A DNA stretch of 6,784 bases from Pseudomonadota bacterium (GTDB taxonomy: Bacteria > Desulfobacterota > Desulfobacteria > Desulfobacterales > Desulfobacteraceae). Below the pieces are notes generated by a model. It worked only from the letters and a program-made list of their open reading frames with translations. It was not told the origin of the DNA and did not search any database. Location of the stretch: assembly GCA_018816605.1 (NCBI GenBank), contig JAHIVS010000125.1, positions 1 through 6,784 on the forward strand, in the 5' to 3' direction. Of this stretch, positions 1 through 5,934 are shown one piece after another (positions within the stretch are counted from its first letter, which is position 1; each line of letters opens with the position of its first letter). A program made the position numbers and the translations under genes.

Positions 1-273
1 GGAAATATCAGAGAACTGGAAAATTTAATTGAACATGGATTTGTGCTTTGCTCTGAAGGGATGATCACCCCCCAGCACCTGCCCGGTTTTTTATCCGGTA
101 TCACGGGACATGACTGTGACCGGGATGATGACCCGGTCAAATCAGCCCAGATCAAGCTGATTTCCGATGCACTGGCCCGGAATAATTACAACCGCAATGC
201 CGCAGCAAGGGACATGGGAATTCACAAAAGCACCCTTTTCCGACGGATTAAACAGCTGGGAATCAAATTATAA
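1..273 (+). CDS. Sigma-54-dependent transcriptional activator, C-terminal fragment
   Basis: The frame is open from base 1, so the 5' part lies outside the window; 90 residues are visible before TAA at 271-273. They begin with GNIRELENLIEH, the end of the AAA+ domain of NtrC-type enhancer-binding proteins, where the Arg of the REL motif is the sensor II residue. After a variable linker (about residues 30-50), residues 52-89 form a Fis-type helix-turn-helix, with the recognisable stretch NRNAAARDMGIHKSTLFRRI. Such proteins bind upstream DNA and use ATP hydrolysis to open sigma-54 RNA polymerase complexes. The N-terminal sensory or receiver domain is not visible, so the signal is unknown and it cannot be decided whether this is a response regulator. 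A sigma-54 promoter lies about 145 bases downstream, making the next gene the natural target candidate (inference). Confidence 0.95.
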   Translation, partial: GNIRELENLIEHGFVLCSEGMITPQHLPGFLSGITGHDCDRDDDPVKSAQIKLISDALARNNYNRNAAARDMGIHKSTLFRRIKQLGIKL

Positions 274-370
274 CCTAGCCGTTGCAACCCAATGCCCCGG
301 ACCCGTCCTGTTTTTGCGACCGCCCCTGATCAACCGGCGTATTCCGCCCAGGCAAAAAAACCATAACCAC

Positions 371-400
371 TTGTTTTATCAAAGAATTTTCCTGAAACAA
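371..400. promoter_or_regulatory. Inverted repeat, possible activator binding site
   Basis: TTGTTTTA (371-378) and TGAAACAA (393-400) form an 8-base inverted repeat with one G:T mismatch and a 14-base spacer. Its centre lies about 56 bases before the start site predicted from the downstream sigma-54 promoter. Fis-type helix-turn-helix dimers bind dyads of roughly this size, so it could be an enhancer site, although such sites usually lie further upstream. The arms are A/T-rich and chance is possible. A second, wider dyad (TTTTTGC 311-317, GCAAAAA 352-358) is also present. Confidence 0.3.
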
Positions 401-415
401 AAACAGCATTTCCTT

Positions 416-431
416 GGGCACAGGCTTTGCA
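416..431 (+). promoter_or_regulatory. Sigma-54 (RpoN) promoter, -24/-12 type
   Basis: The sequence GGGCAC-AGGCT-TTGCA differs from the sigma-54 consensus TGGCAC-N5-TTGCA only at the first base. The invariant GG (417-418) and GC (429-430) are exactly 10 bases apart. Transcription should start near base 442, giving a leader of about 33 bases that contains the ribosome binding site at 464-469. The promoter sits between an activator of the matching class and the NifX/NifB-family gene, which supports the call. Confidence 0.8.
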
Positions 432-474
432 TCGGCAATATATAAACGGCGGGAAAACAATATGGAGGTGTCCC

Positions 475-846
475 ATGAAAATAGCCATTCCCATTTGGGG
501 AAACCGGATTTCCCCTGTTTTTGATTCGGCCCGAACCCTTCTGGTTGCCCGGATTGAAAACAGGAGGATCGCAAAAAAAACATATACCCCCTTTGACCCT
601 GAGTGTTGTCAGGATCTCATCCGTCTGCTTGAAAAAATGCAGGTCACTACATTGATCTGCGGTGCCATCTCCACAAAACCGGCTGACTTCATTGTGGAGA
701 ACAATATCAAGCTCATTTCCTTTGTCACGGGAAATGCAATGGATTTTCTTGATTATTTTGCCAGCCGCCAGACCATTGAAAAAGGGCATATGATGCCCGG
801 CTGCAGCATGGAGTACTGCCGGCGCAGAAAACCCATCCAGCCTTAG
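475..846 (+). CDS. NifX/NifB-family cluster-binding protein (dinitrogenase iron-molybdenum cofactor biosynthesis family)
   Basis: This is a 123-residue soluble protein. The start at ATG 475 follows GGAGGT (464-469) with 5 bases between; the frame is open further upstream to 427, but that would run into the promoter. The N-terminus MKIAIPIWGNRISPVFDSAR, the central ICGAIS (61-66) and the segment IKLISFVTGNAMDF (78-91) match the NifX/NafY/NifB C-terminal fold, which holds iron-sulfur or iron-molybdenum precursors during cofactor assembly. Cysteines lie at 44, 45, 62, 110 and 115; the C-terminal MPGC/EYC pair followed by basic residues resembles the tail of stand-alone members. No nif genes are visible, so nitrogen fixation should not be assumed; stand-alone members are common in anaerobes and mostly uncharacterised. 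A sigma-54 promoter lies immediately upstream. The family call is firm; the exact cluster and role are unknown. Confidence 0.87.
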   Translation: MKIAIPIWGNRISPVFDSARTLLVARIENRRIAKKTYTPFDPECCQDLIRLLEKMQVTTLICGAISTKPADFIVENNIKLISFVTGNAMDFLDYFASRQTIEKGHMMPGCSMEYCRRRKPIQP

Positions 847-992
847 GGGCAAAAAAACTTTCATCACCCCCTGCCCCCTGGTTTTAACCCCCTGCAATCC
901 GGCGAATTTTTTTTAGGAATTCTGTCTTTTTTTGGGATGCAAAGACCCCATACGATCCGTAAAATTGCCATGGCCCGGCTTTATCTTGTTGG

Positions 993-1021
993 TTGACAAA
1001 AAAGCAGAAACATTATTAAAC
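993..1021 (+). promoter_or_regulatory. Possible sigma-70 promoter for the PAS-GAF kinase
   Basis: A perfect -35 hexamer TTGACA lies at 993-998. The -10 is unclear: TATTAA (1014-1019, 4 of 6 matches, 15-base spacer) or TTAAAC (1016-1021, 3 of 6, 17-base spacer). It would give a leader of roughly 70-75 bases before the start at 1101. It is the best candidate in the 254-base gap after the NifX/NifB-family gene, in which no convincing small gene is seen. Confidence 0.42.
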
Positions 1022-1047
1022 ACTGTAAGCAAAAAGAAATCTATGCC

Positions 1048-1075
1048 GGGCAGATCCCTTTGGATCTCATTGCTC
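1048..1075 (+). promoter_or_regulatory. Leader hairpin or operator upstream of the kinase gene
   Basis: AGATCC (1052-1057) and GGATCT (1062-1067) are a perfect 6-base inverted repeat with a 4-base CTTT loop. As RNA the stem could extend across a 4-base bulge by pairing GGGC (1048-1051) with GCTC (1072-1075, one G:U). It ends 25 bases before the start codon and is not followed by a T run, so it is not a terminator. It could be a repressor site or a leader structure affecting translation; nothing shows which. Confidence 0.4.
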
Positions 1076-1100
1076 GCCTGTGACAGCAGTTAGGATATGA

Positions 1101-3017
1101 ATGAGAGAAAACCCCACCTATGCGGAATTGGCCGAGCGGGTCCGATTCCTTGAAAAGGAAGCAGATCTGAGGCTCACCATTGGGCAGGAGGATAAAACTG
1201 CCCGGAAAAATTATAACCGGTTTTTAAAATTTCTTCCCTACCCGGTTCTGATCCGGGACAAAAAAGGTCTTGTCTCCTATCTCAATCCCGCCTTTACCCA
1301 GACCTTTGGGTGGAGCCTTGAAGAATTGAAAGGAAAAAGAGGCCGGCAATATATCCCCGGACCATTAATGGAAGAACTCTCCCAGAAGATATCGGGCCTG
1401 GCGCCGGAAAAAAATGTCCTCAAGCTGAACACCAAACGACTGACCCGGGAGGGTAAAGTTCTGGATGTCATCATGCGGGTGGGAATTGAAAGGGATGAAA
1501 ACAATCAGCCAACCAGCATGATTATTGTTTTCAGGGACGTGACCATGGAACGGCGGATTAACCGGAACCGGAGTGTCATGAACCGTATCAGCCAGGTATT
1601 GCCCCAATATCCGGAACTGCGCAAGCTCATGCAGTATGTGAGCGTTGAAATAAAGGAATTGCTGGGTACCGAGGGCGCCAATGTGATTTTACTGGATGAA
1701 AACCAGAAGGAATTTTATTTTTTAAGCGTGGTCCATGATGATCCCACCACCCAGGAAAGGATCAAAAAAATCCGCTTCCCCATTGATGAGCTTATCGCCG
1801 GTCAGGTCGTAAAGACAGGCAATCCGGTCATGATGAACTCCCTGCCGGACAACCATAGGCTTCACCTGAACCGGGATGAAAAAATCGGCCATAGGGTGAA
1901 AAATGTCATGGTGGTGCCGTTGCGGACCAAAGAACGCATCATCGGTGTGATCACGGCAGACAATAAAAAAGAAGGGGAATTTGACAAAACCGACCTTGAA
2001 ATCCTGAATACCATTGCTGGTACAGTGGCCCTTTCCATTGAAAATGCAGGGGTTTCAGAAGCATTGCAAAAGGCCAACCAGGAACTTACCGGACTGAATG
2101 CCGCAAAAGACAAAATGATCAGCCACCTGTCCCATGAACTTAAAACACCGGTGGCCATATTGCTCAGCTCCTTTAAAGTGCTGTCCAAAAAACTGGCCTG
2201 CCTGCCCGAAAAAGAATGGAAACCCACCCTGGATAGAATCTACAGGAACCTGTACCGAATTATCGGCATTGAAGATGAGGTTTACGACATCGTTGAAAAA
2301 AAATCTTTTTTACATAAAAGACTATTCTCCCTTATCTTTGATCAATGTGAAGATGCAATTGAAACCCTGATTGCCGAAGAAATCGGAGAAAAAGATGTGA
2401 TCGCAAAGGTTCGGGAAAAGCTGGATGATGTTTTCTCTTCCCGGGATCTTGTGGTACAAAAAATATATTTGAACCGGTTTGTAGAAGACAGACTCCGGGA
2501 GCTAACGCCCCTTTTTGCCCATCGGAATGTAAAAACCTCGGTGGGACTCAAATCATCAGCCCCCATTGAAATACCCATGGACCCTCTTGAAAAAATAGTT
2601 GACGGACTGATCCGGAATGCTGTTGAAAATACACCCAACGGAGGGAATATCGGGATCATTGTCCATGACCGAGGCAAAGGAGTGGAACTGGTTGTCCAAG
2701 ATCAGGGCGTCGGCTTGACCCGGGAAGCCCAGAAAAGAATATTTGAAGGGTTTTTTTCACCCCAGGCCACCCTCAATTACTCGTCCAAAAGGCCCTATGA
2801 TTTTGGAGCCGGCGGAAAAGGAGCCGACCTGCTGCGGATGAAAATATTTTCCGAACGATACCATTTCAAAATCAAAATGACATCCAAACGCTGCTGGCGC
2901 CTGCCCCTTGATACGGATGTCTGCCCCGGCAATACTGAAACATGCAGGGGGGAAAAAGGCTTTCACTGTGATGGCAACACAACGGTCTCTGTGTTTTTTC
3001 CCTTTCCAGAATCATGA
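1101..3017 (+). CDS. Cytoplasmic PAS-GAF sensor histidine kinase with cysteine-bearing ATPase domain
   Basis: The 638-residue protein shows no membrane segment. Order: short N-terminal coiled coil (about 5-25); PAS domain (about 38-150); GAF domain (about 165-318); a linking helix; histidine box SHELKTP with phospho-acceptor His345; a long helical segment (about 400-455); and a HATPase domain with N-box LIRNAVENTPNGG (Asn506, Asn510), G1 box DQGVGL (534-539), F-box IFEGFFSP (547-554) and G2 box GAGGKGADLLRM (569-580). All catalytic boxes are intact, so autophosphorylation is expected. Before the last strand (TTVSVFFP) an insertion carries Cys598, Cys608, Cys615 and Cys623, spaced C-x9-C-x6-C-x7-C. 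I recall this insertion and the long helical segment from other Desulfobacterota kinases. ATG 1101 follows AGGA (1092-1095). No response regulator adjoins it; an ATPase-less sensor starts 95 bases downstream, probably in the same transcript. The ligands of PAS and GAF cannot be told. Confidence 0.93.
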   Translation: MRENPTYAELAERVRFLEKEADLRLTIGQEDKTARKNYNRFLKFLPYPVLIRDKKGLVSYLNPAFTQTFGWSLEELKGKRGRQYIPGPLMEELSQKISGLAPEKNVLKLNTKRLTREGKVLDVIMRVGIERDENNQPTSMIIVFRDVTMERRINRNRSVMNRISQVLPQYPELRKLMQYVSVEIKELLGTEGANVILLDENQKEFYFLSVVHDDPTTQERIKKIRFPIDELIAGQVVKTGNPVMMNSLPDNHRLHLNRDEKIGHRVKNVMVVPLRTKERIIGVITADNKKEGEFDKTDLEILNTIAGTVALSIENAGVSEALQKANQELTGLNAAKDKMISHLSHELKTPVAILLSSFKVLSKKLACLPEKEWKPTLDRIYRNLYRIIGIEDEVYDIVEKKSFLHKRLFSLIFDQCEDAIETLIAEEIGEKDVIAKVREKLDDVFSSRDLVVQKIYLNRFVEDRLRELTPLFAHRNVKTSVGLKSSAPIEIPMDPLEKIVDGLIRNAVENTPNGGNIGIIVHDRGKGVELVVQDQGVGLTREAQKRIFEGFFSPQATLNYSSKRPYDFGAGGKGADLLRMKIFSERYHFKIKMTSKRCWRLPLDTDVCPGNTETCRGEKGFHCDGNTTVSVFFPFPES

Positions 3018-3036
3018 ACGGGCGGCAACTTCTGCC

Positions 3037-3065
3037 TTGACCGTGGGCAAAGAAAACTGCACAAT
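3037..3065 (+). promoter_or_regulatory. Weak internal promoter candidate before the haem sensor
   Basis: TTGACC (3037-3042) and CACAAT (3060-3065) are separated by exactly 17 bases and match the sigma-70 hexamers at 5 and 4 positions. It lies in the 95-base gap between the two sensor genes and could allow separate expression of the second. Hits of this quality arise by chance, and co-transcription remains the default. Confidence 0.28.
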
Positions 3066-3112
3066 GATGCAAACCAATACGGTTATGACACCCCACAAAT
3101 CAGGGAAATACC

Positions 3113-4189
3113 TTGACAGAAACCCACAAAATCCAAAAAAATCACGGACCCATCCGCTTATGGGTCTATGCCGCCTGCATCATCAGCGTGTGGTCCCTGT
3201 TCCTTTTTTTTTCCTGGCTCTGGATTGTCCAGTCCAGCCGGTCCGGAACCCTTGAAATCATCAGAATTGATGCCAGAACCGCCTTTGAAAAAGATATCCT
3301 GTACAGGCGCTGGAATGCCGGCCACGGCGAGGTTTATGTTCCCATAACCGCCCAGACCCAACCCAATCCATACCTGAAGACAGAACACCGGGAAATCCAG
3401 GCACCGGAAGGTATCACCCTCACAAAAGTAAATCCGGCCTACATGACACGCCAGGTCCATGAGATGGCGGCGCAAATCCACGGACGCAAAAGCCATATCA
3501 CCAGCCTGAACCCCATCCGCCCCCAGAACGCACCGGACCCTTGGGAAACACAGGCGCTGAAACGCTTTGAAAAGGGTGAACCAGAGGTCAGCTCCGTGGA
3601 AAAAATCGACCAGACGGATCATCTGCGGTTGATGCGCCCCCTGGTCACGGAAAAAGGGTGTCTGGGCTGCCATGAAGAGCAGGGATACACGGAAGGGGAA
3701 ATCAGAGGCGGAATCAGCATCTCCATCCCCCTGGCGCCCTTTCTTGCCATTGAAAAAACCCATACCGACACCATGTCCCTCATCTATGGCATCCTATGGG
3801 CAATGGGTGTTGCAGGAACCCTTACCAGCATGTATTTTTTAAATCGTCAGATCCAGCGGCTGCAGCGGGCGGAAGCAAGCCTCCTGATAAAAGAACGAAT
3901 GGAAGGGGTGGTGGAAATGGCAGGGGCTGTCTGCCATGAACTGAACCAGCCCCTGCAGATGATCCTGGGCAATGCGGAAATCATGTTACTGGATCTTGAA
4001 CCGGACCACCCTGTTTCAGGACGGATCAGGCATATCCAGGAACAGGTAAAACGGATGGCCAAAACAACCCGGGACCTGATTAAAATCACCAACTATGAAA
4101 CCAAACAATTCCCCCAGGGCAAAGTTATTGATATTGAAAAGGCAGCCACCACACCGCGGAGGCCTGACGGGCCAATCAACCCAGATTAA
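3113..4189 (+). CDS. Membrane haem c sensor (Tll0287-like/DUF3365) with histidine box but no ATPase domain
   Basis: The 358-residue protein has membrane segments at about 16-39 and 219-243, flanking an outer domain of about 180 residues. That domain has the Tll0287-like (DUF3365) look: YRRWNAGHGEVYVPIT (64-79), VNPAYMTRQVH, SLNPIRPQNAPDPWE, and a haem c motif CLGCH at 183-187. Haem attachment outside the membrane would suit redox or gas sensing. After the second membrane segment and a short coiled coil comes a histidine box, AVCHELNQPLQMILGNAEIM, with His275 as likely phospho-acceptor. The protein then stops at residue 358 without N, G1 or G2 boxes. The 125 bases that follow are too short to hide an ATPase domain, so this is not a simple frameshift. 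I recall similar DHp-only sensors ending near an IDI(D/E)KA motif in Desulfobacterota; here VIDIEKA (338-344) is followed by 14 extra residues. The start is TTG 3113 after AGGGA (3102-3106); an in-frame stop at 3086-3088 leaves no upstream ATG. Confidence 0.85.
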   Translation: MTETHKIQKNHGPIRLWVYAACIISVWSLFLFFSWLWIVQSSRSGTLEIIRIDARTAFEKDILYRRWNAGHGEVYVPITAQTQPNPYLKTEHREIQAPEGITLTKVNPAYMTRQVHEMAAQIHGRKSHITSLNPIRPQNAPDPWETQALKRFEKGEPEVSSVEKIDQTDHLRLMRPLVTEKGCLGCHEEQGYTEGEIRGGISISIPLAPFLAIEKTHTDTMSLIYGILWAMGVAGTLTSMYFLNRQIQRLQRAEASLLIKERMEGVVEMAGAVCHELNQPLQMILGNAEIMLLDLEPDHPVSGRIRHIQEQVKRMAKTTRDLIKITNYETKQFPQGKVIDIEKAATTPRRPDGPINPD

Positions 4190-4314
4190 ATTTTTTGTCC
4201 GCAGGCCATAAAACTGGGGATACAAGGATCTTTATTGTCGAATCTTATCAGCCATACTCCCACAACCCTTTCCCTGCAAACCTGGCCGGTCATGGGCAAC
4301 GCCTTTTCAATAAA

Positions 4315-5217
4315 TTATTTTTTTGCCCTGCCCGCCATTCCCAGGTAGATGGCCGTTAAAACCATAATCACTCCCGCCCACCCTTCAATACCGGTCTGCC
4401 GGTTAAAGAACAGGACATCCCAGACAAAGGAGAGCGCCGGCTGGAGCAGCAGAATCAACCCGGCCCGGGAGGCGGGAACCCCTGGAAGGGAATTGGAAAT
4501 CATCCCCCAGGCAAAGGCCTGGGACAAAAAGCCCAGCCCCAGCAAAGAGAAAAGGGAAATTTCTGTCGGTATGGAAAAGGAATGGCCGAAAAAAATCACC
4601 GCAGCACCCAGAAAGAACGAACAGGCAGCCGTCAATACCACCTGGTAATAAAAAACCGCCCCCCCGGAACCCTTTGTCGTTGAATCATCCGACTGGACAT
4701 GGCGAAGCAGCAGTAAAAAGATACTATAGCAGACAGCGGTAAGCAATCCGTAGCCCAGGCCCAGAATATAGTCAGGACTCAATTGGTTGACTTCCAGTCC
4801 GATCACCATGAAAAGACCCAGAAAGGCCAGGGGAACCGAAAAAACAAACCAGGTCCCCAGCCGTTCCTTAAACACCAGCCATCCAACCATTGCCAGGACA
4901 AATACCTGGCAGTTTCCCAGGATGGTGGCCAGACCGGGGCCGACATATTGAATGCTCATGTGCCAGCAAAAAAGGTCCAGACTGAACACCAGTCCGCACA
5001 GGATGGCCAATAGATTTTTTTTCAGGTGTTTGGGTTTAAACTCTTTTTTTATCCAGCAGGCCCAGGTCAAAAAAAGGCAGCCGAAAAATACCCGATAAAA
5101 AGCAGAAACCAGGGGATGCACCTGGGAAGTCTTCACAAAAACACCAGAAAAACTGATCAAAATGGCGCCAGTTATCAAAACCGGCATCGGGTTTTTATAA
5201 AACGGGCGAATGGTCAT
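4315..5217 (-). CDS. EamA/DMT-family transporter
   Basis: A 300-residue, very hydrophobic inner-membrane protein of the drug/metabolite transporter superfamily, made of two EamA repeats (about 12-140 and 150-296) that together give about ten membrane helices. In the first half the helix-2 stretch SAFYRVFFG (38-46) and the VFKERLG loop (115-121, Glu118) are typical. In the second half LLLQPALSFVWDVLFF (256-271) matches the paired motif, but the usual acidic residue is replaced (FNRQTG). The frame stays open to 5484; the start at 5217 (MTIRPFY) is chosen because it gives the normal family length, follows AAAGGG with a 9-base spacer, and a longer form would overlap the divergent gene. The substrate cannot be predicted: the family exports amino acids, metabolites or drugs. 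It is divergent from the DUF2889 gene and convergent with the haem sensor; no functional link is evident. Confidence 0.92.
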   Translation of the reverse strand: MTIRPFYKNPMPVLITGAILISFSGVFVKTSQVHPLVSAFYRVFFGCLFLTWACWIKKEFKPKHLKKNLLAILCGLVFSLDLFCWHMSIQYVGPGLATILGNCQVFVLAMVGWLVFKERLGTWFVFSVPLAFLGLFMVIGLEVNQLSPDYILGLGYGLLTAVCYSIFLLLLRHVQSDDSTTKGSGGAVFYYQVVLTAACSFFLGAAVIFFGHSFSIPTEISLFSLLGLGFLSQAFAWGMISNSLPGVPASRAGLILLLQPALSFVWDVLFFNRQTGIEGWAGVIMVLTAIYLGMAGRAKK

Positions 5218-5290
5218 GAACGGTTTCCCTTTGCATAAAAATGGACGGTAAAGATTTATGAGGTCCGGGTCAAGGAAAAAGATTTGATTT

Positions 5291-5312
5291 AACCTGACAA
5301 ATGAATTAGGTT
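5291..5312. promoter_or_regulatory. Inverted repeat in the divergent EamA/DUF2889 promoter region
   Basis: AACCT (5291-5295) and AGGTT (5308-5312) form a 5-base dyad with a 12-base spacer in the 127-base gap between two divergent genes. It could be a shared operator. No convincing -35/-10 pair was found on either strand here, and a dyad this short could be chance. Confidence 0.25.
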
Positions 5313-5344
5313 GCCAAACCAGAACCGAAAACAAGGAGATTCCC

Positions 5345-5929
5345 ATGCTCAGGGACCTGATGAAAGAACATGCAAAAATCCACACCCGGAATATCAGCCT
5401 TACCACCTGTCCCCACACAGAAGACCGGGTGCTGGTCCATGGCGAATTAAAGGACCAGCGGTATATCCCCGTGTTTGATGTCACGGGAAAAACAAGAGCC
5501 CCTGGGATTGTTCACCACATGACGGTCACCCTGCTAATAGACCCGAACCCCTTGACAATTGTCCAGGCCGAAGCCCGGATGCGGACCGTTCCCATGGAAG
5601 AGTGCCAGGCCACCCTTGACAGGGTGGCCATGCTTGTGGGTGTTGAAATCAAATCCGGATTTTCAAGCCACGTCCGGAAGATCATGGGCGGGAACAGGGG
5701 ATGTACCCACCTTTGCGGACTTGTTGTGGCCATGGGCCAGGAAATCGTTCACGGATGGCTGACCCAAAAAAGATCGAAAAAAGCCCCCATACCCGTCTCC
5801 CTGGACAAGGTAAAGGAAAAAGGATTTCTCATTGATTCATGCCGGATCTGGAAAAAAGACGGACCCAAAATGCGGGAGATACTCCTGGCCATTGAAAAGA
5901 CGGCAGACACGTTGGCCAAATCCCAGTAA
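5345..5929 (+). CDS. DUF2889 family protein of unknown function
   Basis: A 194-residue soluble protein with no signal peptide or membrane segment. ATG 5345 has a strong ribosome binding site, AAGGAGAT at 5333-5340. The pattern fits DUF2889: an N-terminal region in which LVHGELKDQRY (30-40) resembles the family's 'altG.L.D.k.y' start, an HHMTVTLLIDPNPLTI stretch (57-72), AEARMRTVPMEEC (75-87), LVGVEIKSGF (97-106), and the signature GGNRGCTHL (115-123) with Cys120 and His122. The family has no established biochemical role. The Cys-Thr-His motif and His57/His58 could form a metal or catalytic site, but that is speculation. The gene is transcribed away from the EamA transporter and runs tail to tail into the alkyltransferase-like gene with 5 bases between stop codons. 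Confidence 0.82.
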   Translation: MLRDLMKEHAKIHTRNISLTTCPHTEDRVLVHGELKDQRYIPVFDVTGKTRAPGIVHHMTVTLLIDPNPLTIVQAEARMRTVPMEECQATLDRVAMLVGVEIKSGFSSHVRKIMGGNRGCTHLCGLVVAMGQEIVHGWLTQKRSKKAPIPVSLDKVKEKGFLIDSCRIWKKDGPKMREILLAIEKTADTLAKSQ

Positions 5930-5934
5930 TTCTG

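Noticed and set aside
867..894. Three copies of CCCCCTG (867-873, 874-880, 888-894) after the NifX/NifB-family gene
   Set aside because: Only seven bases each and irregularly spaced; probably chance in a C-rich stretch, with no sign of a larger repeat family.
379..897. Long minus-strand open frame (172 codons) opposite the NifX/NifB-family gene
   Set aside because: It overlaps a well-supported gene with promoter and ribosome binding site, and its translation shows no recognisable family. It is a shadow.
846..930. Possible terminators: GGGGCA/TGCCCC (846-851, 872-877) and GAATT/AATTC (904-908, 918-922) followed by T7
   Set aside because: The first has a 20-base loop and no T run behind it; the second has only a 5-base A/T-rich stem. 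Neither is convincing.
2908..3255. Plus-strand open frame bridging the two sensor genes
   Set aside because: It is out of frame with both, overlaps conserved parts of each, and shows no family pattern.
3158..3763. Minus-strand open frame of 201 codons opposite the haem sensor
   Set aside because: The plus strand carries clear domain motifs (membrane segment, YRRWN, CLGCH); the reverse translation has none.
4190..4314. Remains of a lost ATPase domain or a bidirectional terminator after the haem sensor
   Set aside because: The gap is only 125 bases, no N, G1 or G2 box appears in any frame, and the only hairpin (GGC-AAC-GCC) has three pairs.
5218..5484. Longer N-terminus for the EamA transporter, up to 5484
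   Set aside because: It would add 89 residues unlike the family and overlap the start of the divergent DUF2889 gene; the 5217 start gives normal length and has a ribosome binding site.
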